Shown: in pieces, positions 35,943 through 45,829 of the stretch
Layout of the letters: the number at the start of each line of letters is the position of its first letter
Numbering within the stretch: the first letter of the stretch is position 1
NCBI RefSeq assembly: GCF_002088935.1
Contig: NZ_NCSS01000006.1
Span: 1,954,407-2,018,406 of the forward strand
DNA: 64,000 nucleotides
Source: Henriciella litoralis
GTDB lineage: Bacteria; Pseudomonadota; Alphaproteobacteria; Caulobacterales; Hyphomonadaceae
Reading direction: 5' to 3'
Notes under the pieces: generated by a model
The model's input: the letters and a program-made list of their open reading frames with translations, nothing else
Told to the model about the DNA's origin: nothing
The model's database searches: none
Position numbers and translations under genes: made by a program

Positions 35943-36667
35943 ACCTGATCGACCTCATGGGTACCGGCAAGCGTTATGAAGGTCTCTTCAAGACCGCCTT
36001 CCGATTGGGCCGCGAGGTCCTGCGGCGTGCCATCGGCCACCACGCAGCCGCGGTCGATAATAATGGCGCGCGTACACATCGCCGGGACTTCTTCCAGCGT
36101 GTGCGTGGAAATCAGGATCGTCTTGTCAGCGGCCATCCGCGTAATCAGCGCCCGGACGGCCCGCTTCTGGATCGGGTCCAGACCGTCGGTCGGCTCATCC
36201 AGCACGAGCACATCCGGGTCATGGATCATGGCACCGGCAAGACCAACGCGGCGGCGATAGCCCTTGGACAGCGTGGCAATGCGCCGGTTCATCACTGAGC
36301 TGATCCGCGCATCCGCGACGACCCGGTCGATCGCCGAGACGCAGGTCTTGCGGTCAATATCGTGCGCACGGCACATGAAATTGAGAAATTCGCGCGGCGT
36401 CATATCAGCATAGAGCGGCACGCCTTCTGGCAGATAGCCAAGTTTGCGCTGCGCGTCGCGCCGGTCACTGATGATAGAGAAGCCTGAGATCGATACATCG
36501 CCGCGGTCCGGCTCGATCACACCGGCAACCATTCGCATTGTTGTTGATTTGCCCGCACCATTTGGCCCCAGAAACCCGAGAACCTCGCCCTGTTTCAGGG
36601 AAAAGCTCACCGATTCAACGGCCTTATGGTCCCCAAAGGATTTTGCGAGCTGCTTGAGTTCGAGCAT
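35939..36667 (-). CDS. ABC transporter ATP-binding protein, GldA-like
   Basis: 242-residue ATPase: Walker A GPNGAGKST near 36, GYLPEGVPLYADMTPREFL, signature LSKGYRRRVGLA near 135, Walker B VLVLDEPTDGLDPIQ, and ISTHTLEEV. First gene of the four-gene operon (ATPase, permease, GldG, DUF4340), all overlapping by four bases. Confidence 0.93.
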   Translation of the reverse strand: MLELKQLAKSFGDHKAVESVSFSLKQGEVLGFLGPNGAGKSTTMRMVAGVIEPDRGDVSISGFSIISDRRDAQRKLGYLPEGVPLYADMTPREFLNFMCRAHDIDRKTCVSAIDRVVADARISSVMNRRIATLSKGYRRRVGLAGAMIHDPDVLVLDEPTDGLDPIQKRAVRALITRMAADKTILISTHTLEEVPAMCTRAIIIDRGCVVADGTPQDLAAQSEGGLEETFITLAGTHEVDQV

Positions 36668-37005
36668 TGATGGACCGGTCCAGATTCGCAGAGCCTCTGA
36701 CTAAACCTCGAGCGCGCGGATGACCAGAGGCGGTCTGACGAAAAGCAGAGCGCAGTCCCACGTCGAGGACGCGGCCATGGCAAATCTTGACTGTTGGGGA
36801 GAGTAGACGTCGGGTGAAGGCATACAGGCGCCCCGGGGGGCTGGGGGGGCTGATGGGTCCGAGGTACCTGCTAGACACCATCACCCGACACGTTCAAAGT
36901 GGTCGTAATCGGTGACCGCCGCAAGGCAAGAATACGGCAAAAACCGGTCAAACGCATTACAAATGCGTCAGGTTTTGCCAGTCAGAAAGGAGCCGGAATT
37001 CCTCT
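36668..37005. other. 338-base intergenic region between the GldA-like gene and the DUF2794 gene
   Basis: Divergent promoter region. I see no credible small gene in it. It holds a G-rich run (36835-36857) and, toward the DUF2794 side, a two-level hairpin at 36936-36979. The 5' part is GC-rich and shows no clear sigma-70 boxes. AAAGGAG at 36986-36992 is the ribosome site of DUF2794, with unusually long spacing (13 bases). Confidence 0.6.
36936..36979 (+). promoter_or_regulatory. Structured 5' leader of the DUF2794 gene
   Basis: The outer arms GGCAAAAACC (36936-36945) and GGTTTTGCC (36971-36979) pair with one bulged A. Inside, ACGCATT (36952-36958) pairs with AATGCGT (36962-36968). The double stem sits just upstream of the ribosome site. 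Function inferred only from position. Confidence 0.4.
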
Positions 37006-37359
37006 ATGGGTACTGTAACACACCTACAGCCACGACCGGAGCCCAAAGTCGCTTTTCATCGCACGGAGATGTCCAGCATCCTGAATGTCTACGGAAAGAT
37101 GGTCATGGCAGGACAGGCCAAGGATTATGCGATCGGTATGTTCAGGGATCACGCCGTCTTTGCGATCTTCCGGCGGCATGCTGAAGCCCCCACCTGGCGG
37201 ATCGAAAAAGTGCCAGACCTCAGAAACCGGCAAGGGGCCTATGCGGTCTATGGCAGCCAGAATCAGGTGCTGAAACGCGGCCACGATCTGGCGAATGTTC
37301 TGAAAGTCTTTGAAACGCGGAAATTCGAGCTGATCAACACGACCGCGCAAAACGACTGA
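37006..37359 (+). CDS. DUF2794 family protein
   Basis: 117 residues of the alphaproteobacterial DUF2794 family: SILNVYGKMVMAGQAKDYAIG, HAVFAIFRRHAEAPTWRIEK, NRQGAYAVYGSQNQVLKRGH. Small cytosolic protein; no known activity. Its stop TGA directly abuts the stop of the convergent chrR-like gene (TGATCA at the junction). Confidence 0.9.
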   Translation: MGTVTHLQPRPEPKVAFHRTEMSSILNVYGKMVMAGQAKDYAIGMFRDHAVFAIFRRHAEAPTWRIEKVPDLRNRQGAYAVYGSQNQVLKRGHDLANVLKVFETRKFELINTTAQND

Positions 37360-38082
37360 TCAGTTCGCCCGGCCTCGTCCGCCGCCGAAAAGGCTCTGGA
37401 AAACGCCGAGGGCGCCTTTGAACTTCATGCCGCCATCTGACACGGCATAGACAAGACAAATGCCATCATCATCTGCCACCGGCTGGTGGGTATCCTGCGA
37501 GGTCTGCAGCGAGATGTCGCCCGGCCCATAGCTTCCGGTCTCATCTGTGAAACCGCCTTCGAGGACCAGTGTCAGCTCATCGCCATGATGGGTGTGCTGG
37601 GGCACCGAGGCACCGGGTTTGATGCGATATAGATGAGAATGGGTGGTGCCCTGATTGGAAATCTCCAGACGGCTCACACCGCTGGTAAGACGACGCCAGC
37701 CGCTTTGCGCGCAGGCCTCAAGCGCCTTCTCCCGCAGAGGCTCCGGCAACCGCATCAGCTCTGTGAGGCGCTCATTGGCAAGATGGGCCGCGTGCAACTG
37801 ATCTGCCGTCCCCTCGTCCAGGGCATCAATCCGCTTGAGAGCTGTCTCGAAAGCGTTCGGCGAAAGGGTTTCACGCTCTTCGGCCTCAAAAAATGCGCCT
37901 GAGATGGCTTCGGCCTGTTCGATGTCACGCCGCACATCCGCGCGCAGCGCCATCTGGGTTTGCACCAGCAACCGGAACGCGGTGCTGAGGCGCCCTGCAG
38001 CATAGGCACTGTACAGTTCTGAAATTTGCGAATGATTCCCGCTCAAATCGCGTTCGCTTTCCCGTTTGCGTAGACAGTTCAA
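37360..38082 (-). CDS. ChrR-like anti-ECF-sigma factor (cupin), N-terminal zinc site lost
   Basis: Partner of the sigma factor upstream. The N-terminal anti-sigma domain (SAYAAGRLSTAFRLLVQTQMALRADVRRD) has the ChrR shape, but the zinc motif HxxxCxxC is replaced (Gln43, Arg47, Val50). The C-terminal cupin keeps its metal set His163, His165, Glu169, His199 with the exact ChrR spacing. The open frame begins with TTG at 38082; a second TTG at 38046 has a better GGGAAAG site. 240 residues from the first. Confidence 0.83.
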   Translation of the reverse strand: MNCLRKRESERDLSGNHSQISELYSAYAAGRLSTAFRLLVQTQMALRADVRRDIEQAEAISGAFFEAEERETLSPNAFETALKRIDALDEGTADQLHAAHLANERLTELMRLPEPLREKALEACAQSGWRRLTSGVSRLEISNQGTTHSHLYRIKPGASVPQHTHHGDELTLVLEGGFTDETGSYGPGDISLQTSQDTHQPVADDDGICLVYAVSDGGMKFKGALGVFQSLFGGGRGRAN

Positions 38083-38154
38083 GGTGTGAGACCGGATATT
38101 GCGCGATCTTCGAAAAGGTCAAGCCGATACAGCCATTAGGCGCATAAGAACCGG

Positions 38155-38742
38155 TCAGTCGCGGGAGATCGTATGCCGCAGCTTGTCGAAGGCGAGACGA
38201 ATACGCGACTTAACCGTACCGAGCGGAATTCCATAAGTTTCAGAGATTTCGCTATGCGACAGACCTTCATAGAAAGCCGCTTTCAGAAGATCGAGCTGCT
38301 CGGACGGCAGCGTTTTCAGCTGTTCACGAACATGCGCCTCAATCTGGCCCTGAGAGACCATGTCATCGGGCTCATCCGGCTGCTGTGGCTGCAACATGGG
38401 CTCGTCCGGCGAGAGCTCTGGCCGGATGGTTTTTCTGAACGTATCGATATGGCGGTTACGGGCGATCCGGAACACCCAAGTGGAGACGGAAGCCTTTGAG
38501 GGATCAAACTGGCCGGCCTTCCGCCACACCGTCAGCATGACATCCTGCACCACTTCTTCAGCCTGCCCATCGCTGGCGCCGAGTTTTCTGAGATAGGCCT
38601 TCAGGCGGGGGCCATAGAATTCAAAAAGCGTCCCGAAAGATCGACGGCATGCCTCGCCTGCGATGCGCGCAACGCAGTCAGCATGCATTTGCACCTCGTC
38701 AGTACTTTTCTGCATCCTGGCTATCGCCACCCGTTTCACCAC
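38155..38742 (-). CDS. ECF sigma factor, RpoE/ChrR-associated (ECF11-like)
   Basis: 195-residue ECF sigma: region 2 (FEFYGPRLKAYLRKLGASDG to VSTWVFRIARNRHIDTFRK), an acidic Pro-rich linker (ELSPDEPMLQPQQPDEPDD), region 4 helix-turn-helix (LSHSEISETYGIPLGTVKSRIRLAFDKL). The linker and the ChrR-type gene 72 bases downstream place it with singlet-oxygen/oxidative-stress sigmas. Starts at Met10 or Met19 are possible. An autoregulated promoter is expected, but I found no TGATCC-N18-CGTA copy upstream. Confidence 0.91.
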   Translation of the reverse strand: MVKRVAIARMQKSTDEVQMHADCVARIAGEACRRSFGTLFEFYGPRLKAYLRKLGASDGQAEEVVQDVMLTVWRKAGQFDPSKASVSTWVFRIARNRHIDTFRKTIRPELSPDEPMLQPQQPDEPDDMVSQGQIEAHVREQLKTLPSEQLDLLKAAFYEGLSHSEISETYGIPLGTVKSRIRLAFDKLRHTISRD

Positions 38743-38919
38743 TTACGAACACACACCGAAAACTTGTGTAAAATATATACCTTACAACCTCAACAGCGCC
38801 GGTCTGTTCCGCTTCATCTGTTGTACGGTCAAATTTCGGCCTTAACTTTTGAGCAGGATGCCTGACTTACACTCAAGGCCATTCCGCCAATTTCATTCCA
38901 GCCAGACTGACGCGAACGC

Positions 38920-39417
38920 ATGATCCGCTTGATAACCGCCTCTCTTATTGCCGCCTCCCTTTCCGCAACCGCTGCCAACGCTGCGCCAACCGCCGTCGGC
39001 AAGTTCAAGGACTGGACCGTCTTCACTGAAAAAGTGAACGGCGAGACACTCTGTTATGCCGCAACTGAAGCGACAGACAAAGCGCCAAGGTCCGCAAGCC
39101 ACGGAGATGTGTGGTTCTTCGTGTCCAACTGGAAATCAGGCAAAGCCCGCAGCCAGCCAAGCCTCAAGGTTGGCTATGAGCTGCGCCCGGATCTGCCTGC
39201 GCGCGCCTCCGTCGGACGGGCCGGGTGGACCATGTACGGCGTCGGTCAGGAAGCTTTCGCCCAGAATCAGGACGATCCGCGTCTCGTCAGCGCCATCAAG
39301 GCCGGTAGCGAGCTTCGCGTTGAAGCGGTGTCAAAGCGCGACACAAAGGTTTCGTACCACTTTTCACTGGCCGGTTCATCGGCCGCTATCGACCGCGCCG
39401 CATCGGCCTGCCGATAA
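38920..39417 (+). CDS. Invasion-associated locus B (IalB)-like family protein
   Basis: 165 residues with a Sec signal (to ANAAP, about 22) and an IalB-type domain: GKFKDWTVFTEKVNGETLCYA, VWFFVSNWKSGKARSQPSL, and a C-terminal Cys (SACR) that could pair with Cys45. Periplasmic. Named after Bartonella IalB, but widespread in free-living alphaproteobacteria, so no pathogenic meaning follows. Divergent from the sigma-factor gene. Confidence 0.83.
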   Translation: MIRLITASLIAASLSATAANAAPTAVGKFKDWTVFTEKVNGETLCYAATEATDKAPRSASHGDVWFFVSNWKSGKARSQPSLKVGYELRPDLPARASVGRAGWTMYGVGQEAFAQNQDDPRLVSAIKAGSELRVEAVSKRDTKVSYHFSLAGSSAAIDRAASACR

Positions 39418-39514
39418 CGCGCCTGATCCAACAAAATCTTTCATAAAGCTTGGGCTTGCCCGAACAGTTTTGTGCGCGCAGAATAAATCACCAATCTGAT
39501 AGAGGGGATTTGTC

Positions 39515-39922
39515 ATGGGGTTTGGTGAAGCCGTCGGCGCTTTTTTTGGACGTTACTTTGATTTCCAGGGCCGCTCACGCCGCGCGGAATACTGGTACAC
39601 ATATCTGTTTCTGATGATCGTCCTTCTTGTCGGCTATGCCGCAATATTCGCAGTTGCGGGCGACGGCGGTGGCAGTAACATCCTGATCGGGCTTATCGGC
39701 GCGGTGCTTGGGCTCTTTTACCTCGCCATCCTGATACCGGGTCTCGCAATTGCCGTTCGCCGGCTTCACGATACGGACAGATCTGGCTGGTGGCTGCTGA
39801 TCACCTTCATCCCTTTTGCCAGTATCGTTCTGCTGGTATTTTTCTGCATGGCTGGCACGGTCGGCCCGAACAAATACGGACCAGACCCGAAAGGCGGCGT
39901 GCGGGACGACGTTTTCGCCTGA
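39515..39922 (+). CDS. DUF805 family membrane protein
   Basis: 135 residues. DUF805 signature: FFGRYFDFQGRSRRAEYWYTYLF at the start, IPGLAIAVRRLHDTDRSGWW near 95, and the ending GPNKYGPDPKG. Four or five membrane helices (about 27-50, 55-80, 105-120). AGAGGGGA precedes the ATG. Inner-membrane protein of unknown function. Confidence 0.92.
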   Translation: MGFGEAVGAFFGRYFDFQGRSRRAEYWYTYLFLMIVLLVGYAAIFAVAGDGGGSNILIGLIGAVLGLFYLAILIPGLAIAVRRLHDTDRSGWWLLITFIPFASIVLLVFFCMAGTVGPNKYGPDPKGGVRDDVFA

Positions 39923-40012
39923 CGCGACGCCCGCGCCCACTTGGCAATCGCTCTCGCAGCCGTCCTGATGTGACGTGTTCGGATTTCGCGCACGCCATGT
40001 TATAGGCGCGCC

Positions 40013-41170
40013 ATGAAAGTGGAACTCGATCTCACCCGCCGCGCCGCCGAAGCGCCCGCCGCTGCCCGCAACCTTGCCGGCATGTCGCTCCCCGCGCTGA
40101 AAGCGGAGATGGAAGCGCTCGGCCTTGAGCCTAAGAAAGCTGGCATGCGCGCCAAGCAGCTGCGCCGTTGGATCCATCATTTCGGCGTTCAGGAATTTGA
40201 CGGGATGACGGATATCGCGAAAGACCTTCGCGCCGATCTCGCCGCCAAATATGATCTCTCCCGTCCTGAGATTACCGAGCATCGCGTTTCAGTGGACGGA
40301 ACGCAGAAATGGCTGACCCGCTTCCAGCCCGGCGTGGAAGGCGAAAGCGTCTACATTCCCGATGTTGGCAAATCCGGCGCGCTCTGTGTGTCCAGCCAGG
40401 TTGGCTGCACATTGAATTGCACCTTCTGCCATACCGGCACGCAGAAACTGGTTCGCAATCTGACCGCTCAGGAAATCGTCGCGCAGATCCTCATCGCGCG
40501 CGACGAACTGAATGAGTGGCCCTCCTCTATGGAGAACCGCAAGCTCACCAATATCGTCTTTATGGGCATGGGTGAGCCGCTCTATAATCTCGATAATGTC
40601 GCCGAAGCGATCGACACGATTTCCGATGGCGATGGGATTGCGCTCGGACGTCGACGCATCACGGTCTCCACCGCCGGCGTCGCCCCGAAAATCCCTGAAC
40701 TTGGCGAGCGCACCGGCGCGATGCTGGCGATCTCGCTGCATGCCGTGCGCGATGATCTTCGCAACGAGATCGTGCCGATCAACAAAAAGTACGATCTCCA
40801 GACGCTGTTTGAAGCCATCCGCGCCTATCCGGACCTTGGCAATTCCAAGCGCGTGACCTTCGAATATGTGATGCTGAAAGGCGTCAATGACTCGCTGGCC
40901 GAAGCGCGTGATCTTGTTCGCCTGCTGCGCGGCGTGCCCGCCAAGATCAATCTGATCCCGTTCAATCCATGGCCGGGCAGCCCTTATGAGTGTTCGGACT
41001 GGGAAACGATTGAAGCATTCGCGGAAGTGGTGAACCGGGCGGGCTATGCCTCGCCGATCCGCACACCACGCGGCCGCGATATCTTTGCCGCCTGCGGACA
41101 GTTGCGGTCTGAAAGCGTAAAGAAATCAGCAGCTGAAGTGCGCCGCGAAAAACTGGCAGCAGAAGCCTGA
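40013..41170 (+). CDS. rlmN: 23S rRNA (adenine-2503-C2)/tRNA methyltransferase RlmN
   Basis: Radical-SAM enzyme that puts a methyl group on C2 of A2503 of 23S rRNA and of A37 in some tRNAs. The 4Fe-4S ligands Cys132, Cys136 and Cys139 are in [25 protein letters not shown], the SAM/core region [13 protein letters not shown], and the catalytic cysteine near the end (IFAACGQL) are present. 385 residues, normal. Single gene. Confidence 0.96.
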   Translation: MKVELDLTRRAAEAPAAARNLAGMSLPALKAEMEALGLEPKKAGMRAKQLRRWIHHFGVQEFDGMTDIAKDLRADLAAKYDLSRPEITEHRVSVDGTQKWLTRFQPGVEGESVYIPDVGKSGALCVSSQVGCTLNCTFCHTGTQKLVRNLTAQEIVAQILIARDELNEWPSSMENRKLTNIVFMGMGEPLYNLDNVAEAIDTISDGDGIALGRRRITVSTAGVAPKIPELGERTGAMLAISLHAVRDDLRNEIVPINKKYDLQTLFEAIRAYPDLGNSKRVTFEYVMLKGVNDSLAEARDLVRLLRGVPAKINLIPFNPWPGSPYECSDWETIEAFAEVVNRAGYASPIRTPRGRDIFAACGQLRSESVKKSAAEVRREKLAAEA

Positions 41171-41290
41171 GCAACACCGCGCTCCGCTGCAGATAGATCA
41201 AAATTGAAAGAAAATTGTCGGGCGTATTTAGCGCCGACTTGATGTGTTTGAGCGACAAGTAACGTGACCTGATTTCACGGAGACACGCTC

Positions 41291-41707
41291 GTGCCTTTTT
41301 CGAATGGGGGCGATACCCCGTTTCACCAACGCCCTCCAAGGGCCCCAACTTCCTCCCCGCAGGGCTCAGAAGAGCCTGCGTCGCAGTCAGCTGATGCGTC
41401 TGTGCTGGCGTTCGTTCCCGCGATCGTCGCCAACGACAATTCACCGACATCCAACGCAAACGCCCTCGATCATGCGCGCAACCGCGCCAGCGCCCAGCGG
41501 GACGCAGAGCAAGAATCTATTTCCTCAGCCAGCATGCTTGTCGATCTCAACGGGGCTCATCTCGCATTGTCAGACGTGGAGGCAGGTCTTGAGAGCCGTC
41601 TTCAGGATGAACTGGCAGAGGCTTACTCCCGGCTGACGGAGCGCTCAGACCTCAAAACCCTCATCGAATCGTCTGCGAGGGCGTCAAAAGGGTCCGAACG
41701 CAATTAG
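41291..41707 (+). CDS. Hypothetical protein (low complexity N-terminus)
   Basis: Open frame of 138 residues starting at a GTG behind an ACGGAG site. N-terminal 60 residues are Pro/Ser/Ala-rich and disordered; a predicted helical region follows at about 75-125 (LEAGLESRLQDELAEAYSRL-like). No recognised family. The ribosome site and absence of an overlapping better frame support it, but composition is weak evidence. Confidence 0.45.
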   Translation: MPFSNGGDTPFHQRPPRAPTSSPQGSEEPASQSADASVLAFVPAIVANDNSPTSNANALDHARNRASAQRDAEQESISSASMLVDLNGAHLALSDVEAGLESRLQDELAEAYSRLTERSDLKTLIESSARASKGSERN

Positions 41708-41736
41708 CCTGCCGGGCACTGGCGCTCTTAAAGCCA

Positions 41737-43050
41737 TCATGAAATCGTCGGCGGGGCTCTTTTAGTCGAACCATCCAGACCTCTGATCAGATTGCGCACA
41801 AAGGTAATGTGGCTGCGCAAATGATAGACTTCCTCAGTATAAGATAGCGGCACATCGAGCGCGCCAACTTCCTGTTGCATGTCTGATAGTTCGTCCAGAA
41901 TCCGGTCGCGTTCAGCCTCGTCGCTGGCCTCACGTCCCCGCGTCTCCAGTTCCCGCAGGTCCGAATACCAGACATAGATCTTCCGGCGCACCCGCCACCG
42001 GTATAGCGGCGGCGCAACGCGGACCAGCGGAATAAGCAAGGTCGCAAGCGGGATCAGAAACACCCAGGCCCGTTCAAGGAAATTTGCGATCTGGAAAGAA
42101 AAATAGTTACGCAGGAAGGATGGGCCGTTCTTCCAGTACCGCTCGGCTTCCGATGAGAGCGGCAGTTCGACCAGCGCTTGATCCGGAAACTCGCCTGCAT
42201 CCGCAAATGCTGTATTGCCCGCATGCAGCTGTTCCGCCGCCTCCAGCAACAGGGACTGGATCGCCGGGTGCGTATGCTCGTTCACCGCAAGCTGGGCCAC
42301 CGAAGCGATCAGCGGCACGTCCGAGGCCGGCAGATCGCCCTGCAGGTCAACCAGTCCGCGGTAGAGGGTCACCTGTGCAAGCGCCTTGGTGCGCCGGGAC
42401 AAGGCCGGCGCGCGGTCAAACGGCAAGAGCCGGATGCCAGACGCCCGCAACAGCTCATTCACGTAGGGCGCATCGATCGACGCGGAAAACGCTGCCGCAT
42501 CAAGGTCACCGGCCAACAAGGCCTCCGCGGCTGTCGCACCACTTTCGGTCCGGCGCGCCTCAGCGGGCCAGTCGCCGCCCCACAAGCCCTGCAATTCCAT
42601 CGCGAGCGCACGTGTGCCTGAGCCTTCAGGCCCGATCGCAAGCCGCGCGCTGCGCAAGTCACCGAAATCAGCTGCTGTGACGTCGGCGCGGACGAACACC
42701 CAGAACGGCTCATGAAACAGCCCGGCAAGCGAGCGCAGAACCTCAGCATCGCCCTTCTCGGCCACGCCGCCCTGAACAAAAGCCACATCGGCTTTGCGGG
42801 TGCGCAGAAGCTCAAGATTTTCCATCGAGCCGCGCGTTGTCAGGATTTCGACATCGACGTCGCTTTCGGCCAGCTGCTCTCGATATTGCTGGGCAAGATC
42901 ATAATAAGCCCCACCCGGGCTGCCAGCAGCGAAGGTGATTTTCGAGGGCGGCGCCGGATCAATAAGGGAAAGCGCGACCCAGATGCTGGCAATGGCAAGC
43001 AGCGCCAGCGGGCCGTAAACCTTGAGCACGTCTTTCATCTTCTTGTCCAT
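41737..43050 (-). CDS. TAXI-family TRAP-type solute-binding protein, membrane-anchored
   Basis: 437 residues: N-terminal membrane helix (about 12-30), a TAXI binding domain (KITFAAGSPGGAYYDLAQQY, DVEILTTRGSMENLELLRTRKADVAFVQGG, IGPEGSGTRALAMELQ), then a second membrane helix at about 325-348 (AWVFLIPLATLLIPLV) and a cytosolic coiled coil. TAXI proteins normally feed a TRAP DctQM permease; none is nearby. Solute unknown. Divergent from ftsH. Confidence 0.82.
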   Translation of the reverse strand: MDKKMKDVLKVYGPLALLAIASIWVALSLIDPAPPSKITFAAGSPGGAYYDLAQQYREQLAESDVDVEILTTRGSMENLELLRTRKADVAFVQGGVAEKGDAEVLRSLAGLFHEPFWVFVRADVTAADFGDLRSARLAIGPEGSGTRALAMELQGLWGGDWPAEARRTESGATAAEALLAGDLDAAAFSASIDAPYVNELLRASGIRLLPFDRAPALSRRTKALAQVTLYRGLVDLQGDLPASDVPLIASVAQLAVNEHTHPAIQSLLLEAAEQLHAGNTAFADAGEFPDQALVELPLSSEAERYWKNGPSFLRNYFSFQIANFLERAWVFLIPLATLLIPLVRVAPPLYRWRVRRKIYVWYSDLRELETRGREASDEAERDRILDELSDMQQEVGALDVPLSYTEEVYHLRSHITFVRNLIRGLDGSTKRAPPTIS

Positions 43051-43176
43051 GTTCTGCCCCCCTCACCCTTTTATCCACGGCAAGGCCCAGCCGTCGAGGG
43101 CAATGGCCAAAACCAGGGCCAAGAGTGCGGCATGGCGTACCAATTGCACAAACCTAACCGCATATTGAGTCGTTTT

Positions 43177-43190
43177 CTGACTTAAGTCAG
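43177..43190. promoter_or_regulatory. 14-bp palindrome upstream of ftsH
   Basis: CTGACTTAAGTCAG, perfect and uninterrupted, sits just before TATGTTATGC in the AT-rich part of the TAXI/ftsH intergenic region, 46 bases before the ftsH ATG. It looks like an operator or a weak promoter element. Confidence 0.4.
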
Positions 43191-43236
43191 CCTATGTTAT
43201 GCTCAACCGCCAACTCTAGAACCGACGGAAACAAAC

Positions 43237-45135
<1,899 letters not shown>

Positions 45136-45162
45136 GGCTCACCGCACAATTTGAATTGCCAT

Positions 45163-45190
45163 GGGGCGCATCCTGTCTAGGGTGCGCCCC
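45163..45190 (+). other. Inverted repeat directly before the 45191 lipoprotein gene
   Basis: GGGGCGCA (45163-45170) and TGCGCCCC (45183-45190) form an 8-bp stem ending at the ATG. It could be the terminator of ftsH or mask the start region of the next gene. Confidence 0.45.
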
Positions 45191-45769
45191 ATGTACATCC
45201 GATCAAGTCTCCTGCTCGCTCTGGCGCTGTCGGCCTGCACGGTCACCGAGCCGGAAAACGAAAGCGCCGACGCGTTTCTCCAGTCCGTCAGCGAGTATTG
45301 CGGCGAAGCCTATTCCGGCACCATTGTCAGCACGGACGCCGCCGACGATGCGTGGCGCGCCGTCCCGATCGTCGCTGACTTCGCGGTTTGCAATGAAGAT
45401 GAGCTGCGCATTCCCCTGCATGTCGGGGCAGACCGTTCGCGCACCTGGATTGTCACGCGCAATGCCGATAACAGCCTGCACCTCAGTCATCAGCACAATC
45501 ACGAGGATGGCTCGCCTGACGCTTTGACCATGTATGGTGGCAGCGCGGCCCCGGACTCGACAGCCGAACGCCAGATCTTCCCGGCTGGAGACGACACAAA
45601 GAAACTGTTCGATGAGGAGGGCATTCCGGTCTCAAAGGACAATGTCTGGACCTTGACGGTCAGCCCGGAAACCAACCTCTTTGCCTACGAACTCAGCCGC
45701 CCGAACCGTCATTTCCGCATTGAATTTGACCTCTCAGCCCCGGTCGAGCGGCCACCGCCATCCTGGTAA
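45191..45769 (+). CDS. Hypothetical lipoprotein
   Basis: 192 residues from the ATG at 45191, with a compact signal MYIRSSLLLALALSAC and lipobox LSAC; a longer frame to 45161 is less typical. The mature part is mixed alpha/beta: CGEAYSGTIVSTDAADDAWR, DRSRTWIVTRNADNSLHLSH, and HFRIEFDLS near the end. Attached to a membrane in the periplasm. No function known. A palindrome just before the ATG leaves no clear ribosome site. Confidence 0.7.
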   Translation: MYIRSSLLLALALSACTVTEPENESADAFLQSVSEYCGEAYSGTIVSTDAADDAWRAVPIVADFAVCNEDELRIPLHVGADRSRTWIVTRNADNSLHLSHQHNHEDGSPDALTMYGGSAAPDSTAERQIFPAGDDTKKLFDEEGIPVSKDNVWTLTVSPETNLFAYELSRPNRHFRIEFDLSAPVERPPPSW

Positions 45770-45829
45770 GGGCGCGGTCTCAGCCATCGCCGCTTTCCTC
45801 AGCACCGCTGACCAAGTAATCCCTTCTGC

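Noticed and set aside
36835-36857. G-rich run as a G-quadruplex
   Set aside because: GGGGGG-CT-GGGGGGG-CTGAT-GGG can fold on paper, but there are only three distinct tracts and no conservation or functional position to support it.
38743-38919. Autoregulatory ECF promoter of TGATCC-N18-CGTA type upstream of the sigma gene
   Set aside because: CGTA occurs twice on the minus strand, but no matching -35 lies 18 bases before either; a TGATCC at about 39424 lacks a matching -10.
43071-43079. Near-match to a DnaA box (TTATCCACG)
   Set aside because: A single copy with one mismatch; no AT-rich unwinding region or clustered boxes, so no origin is called.
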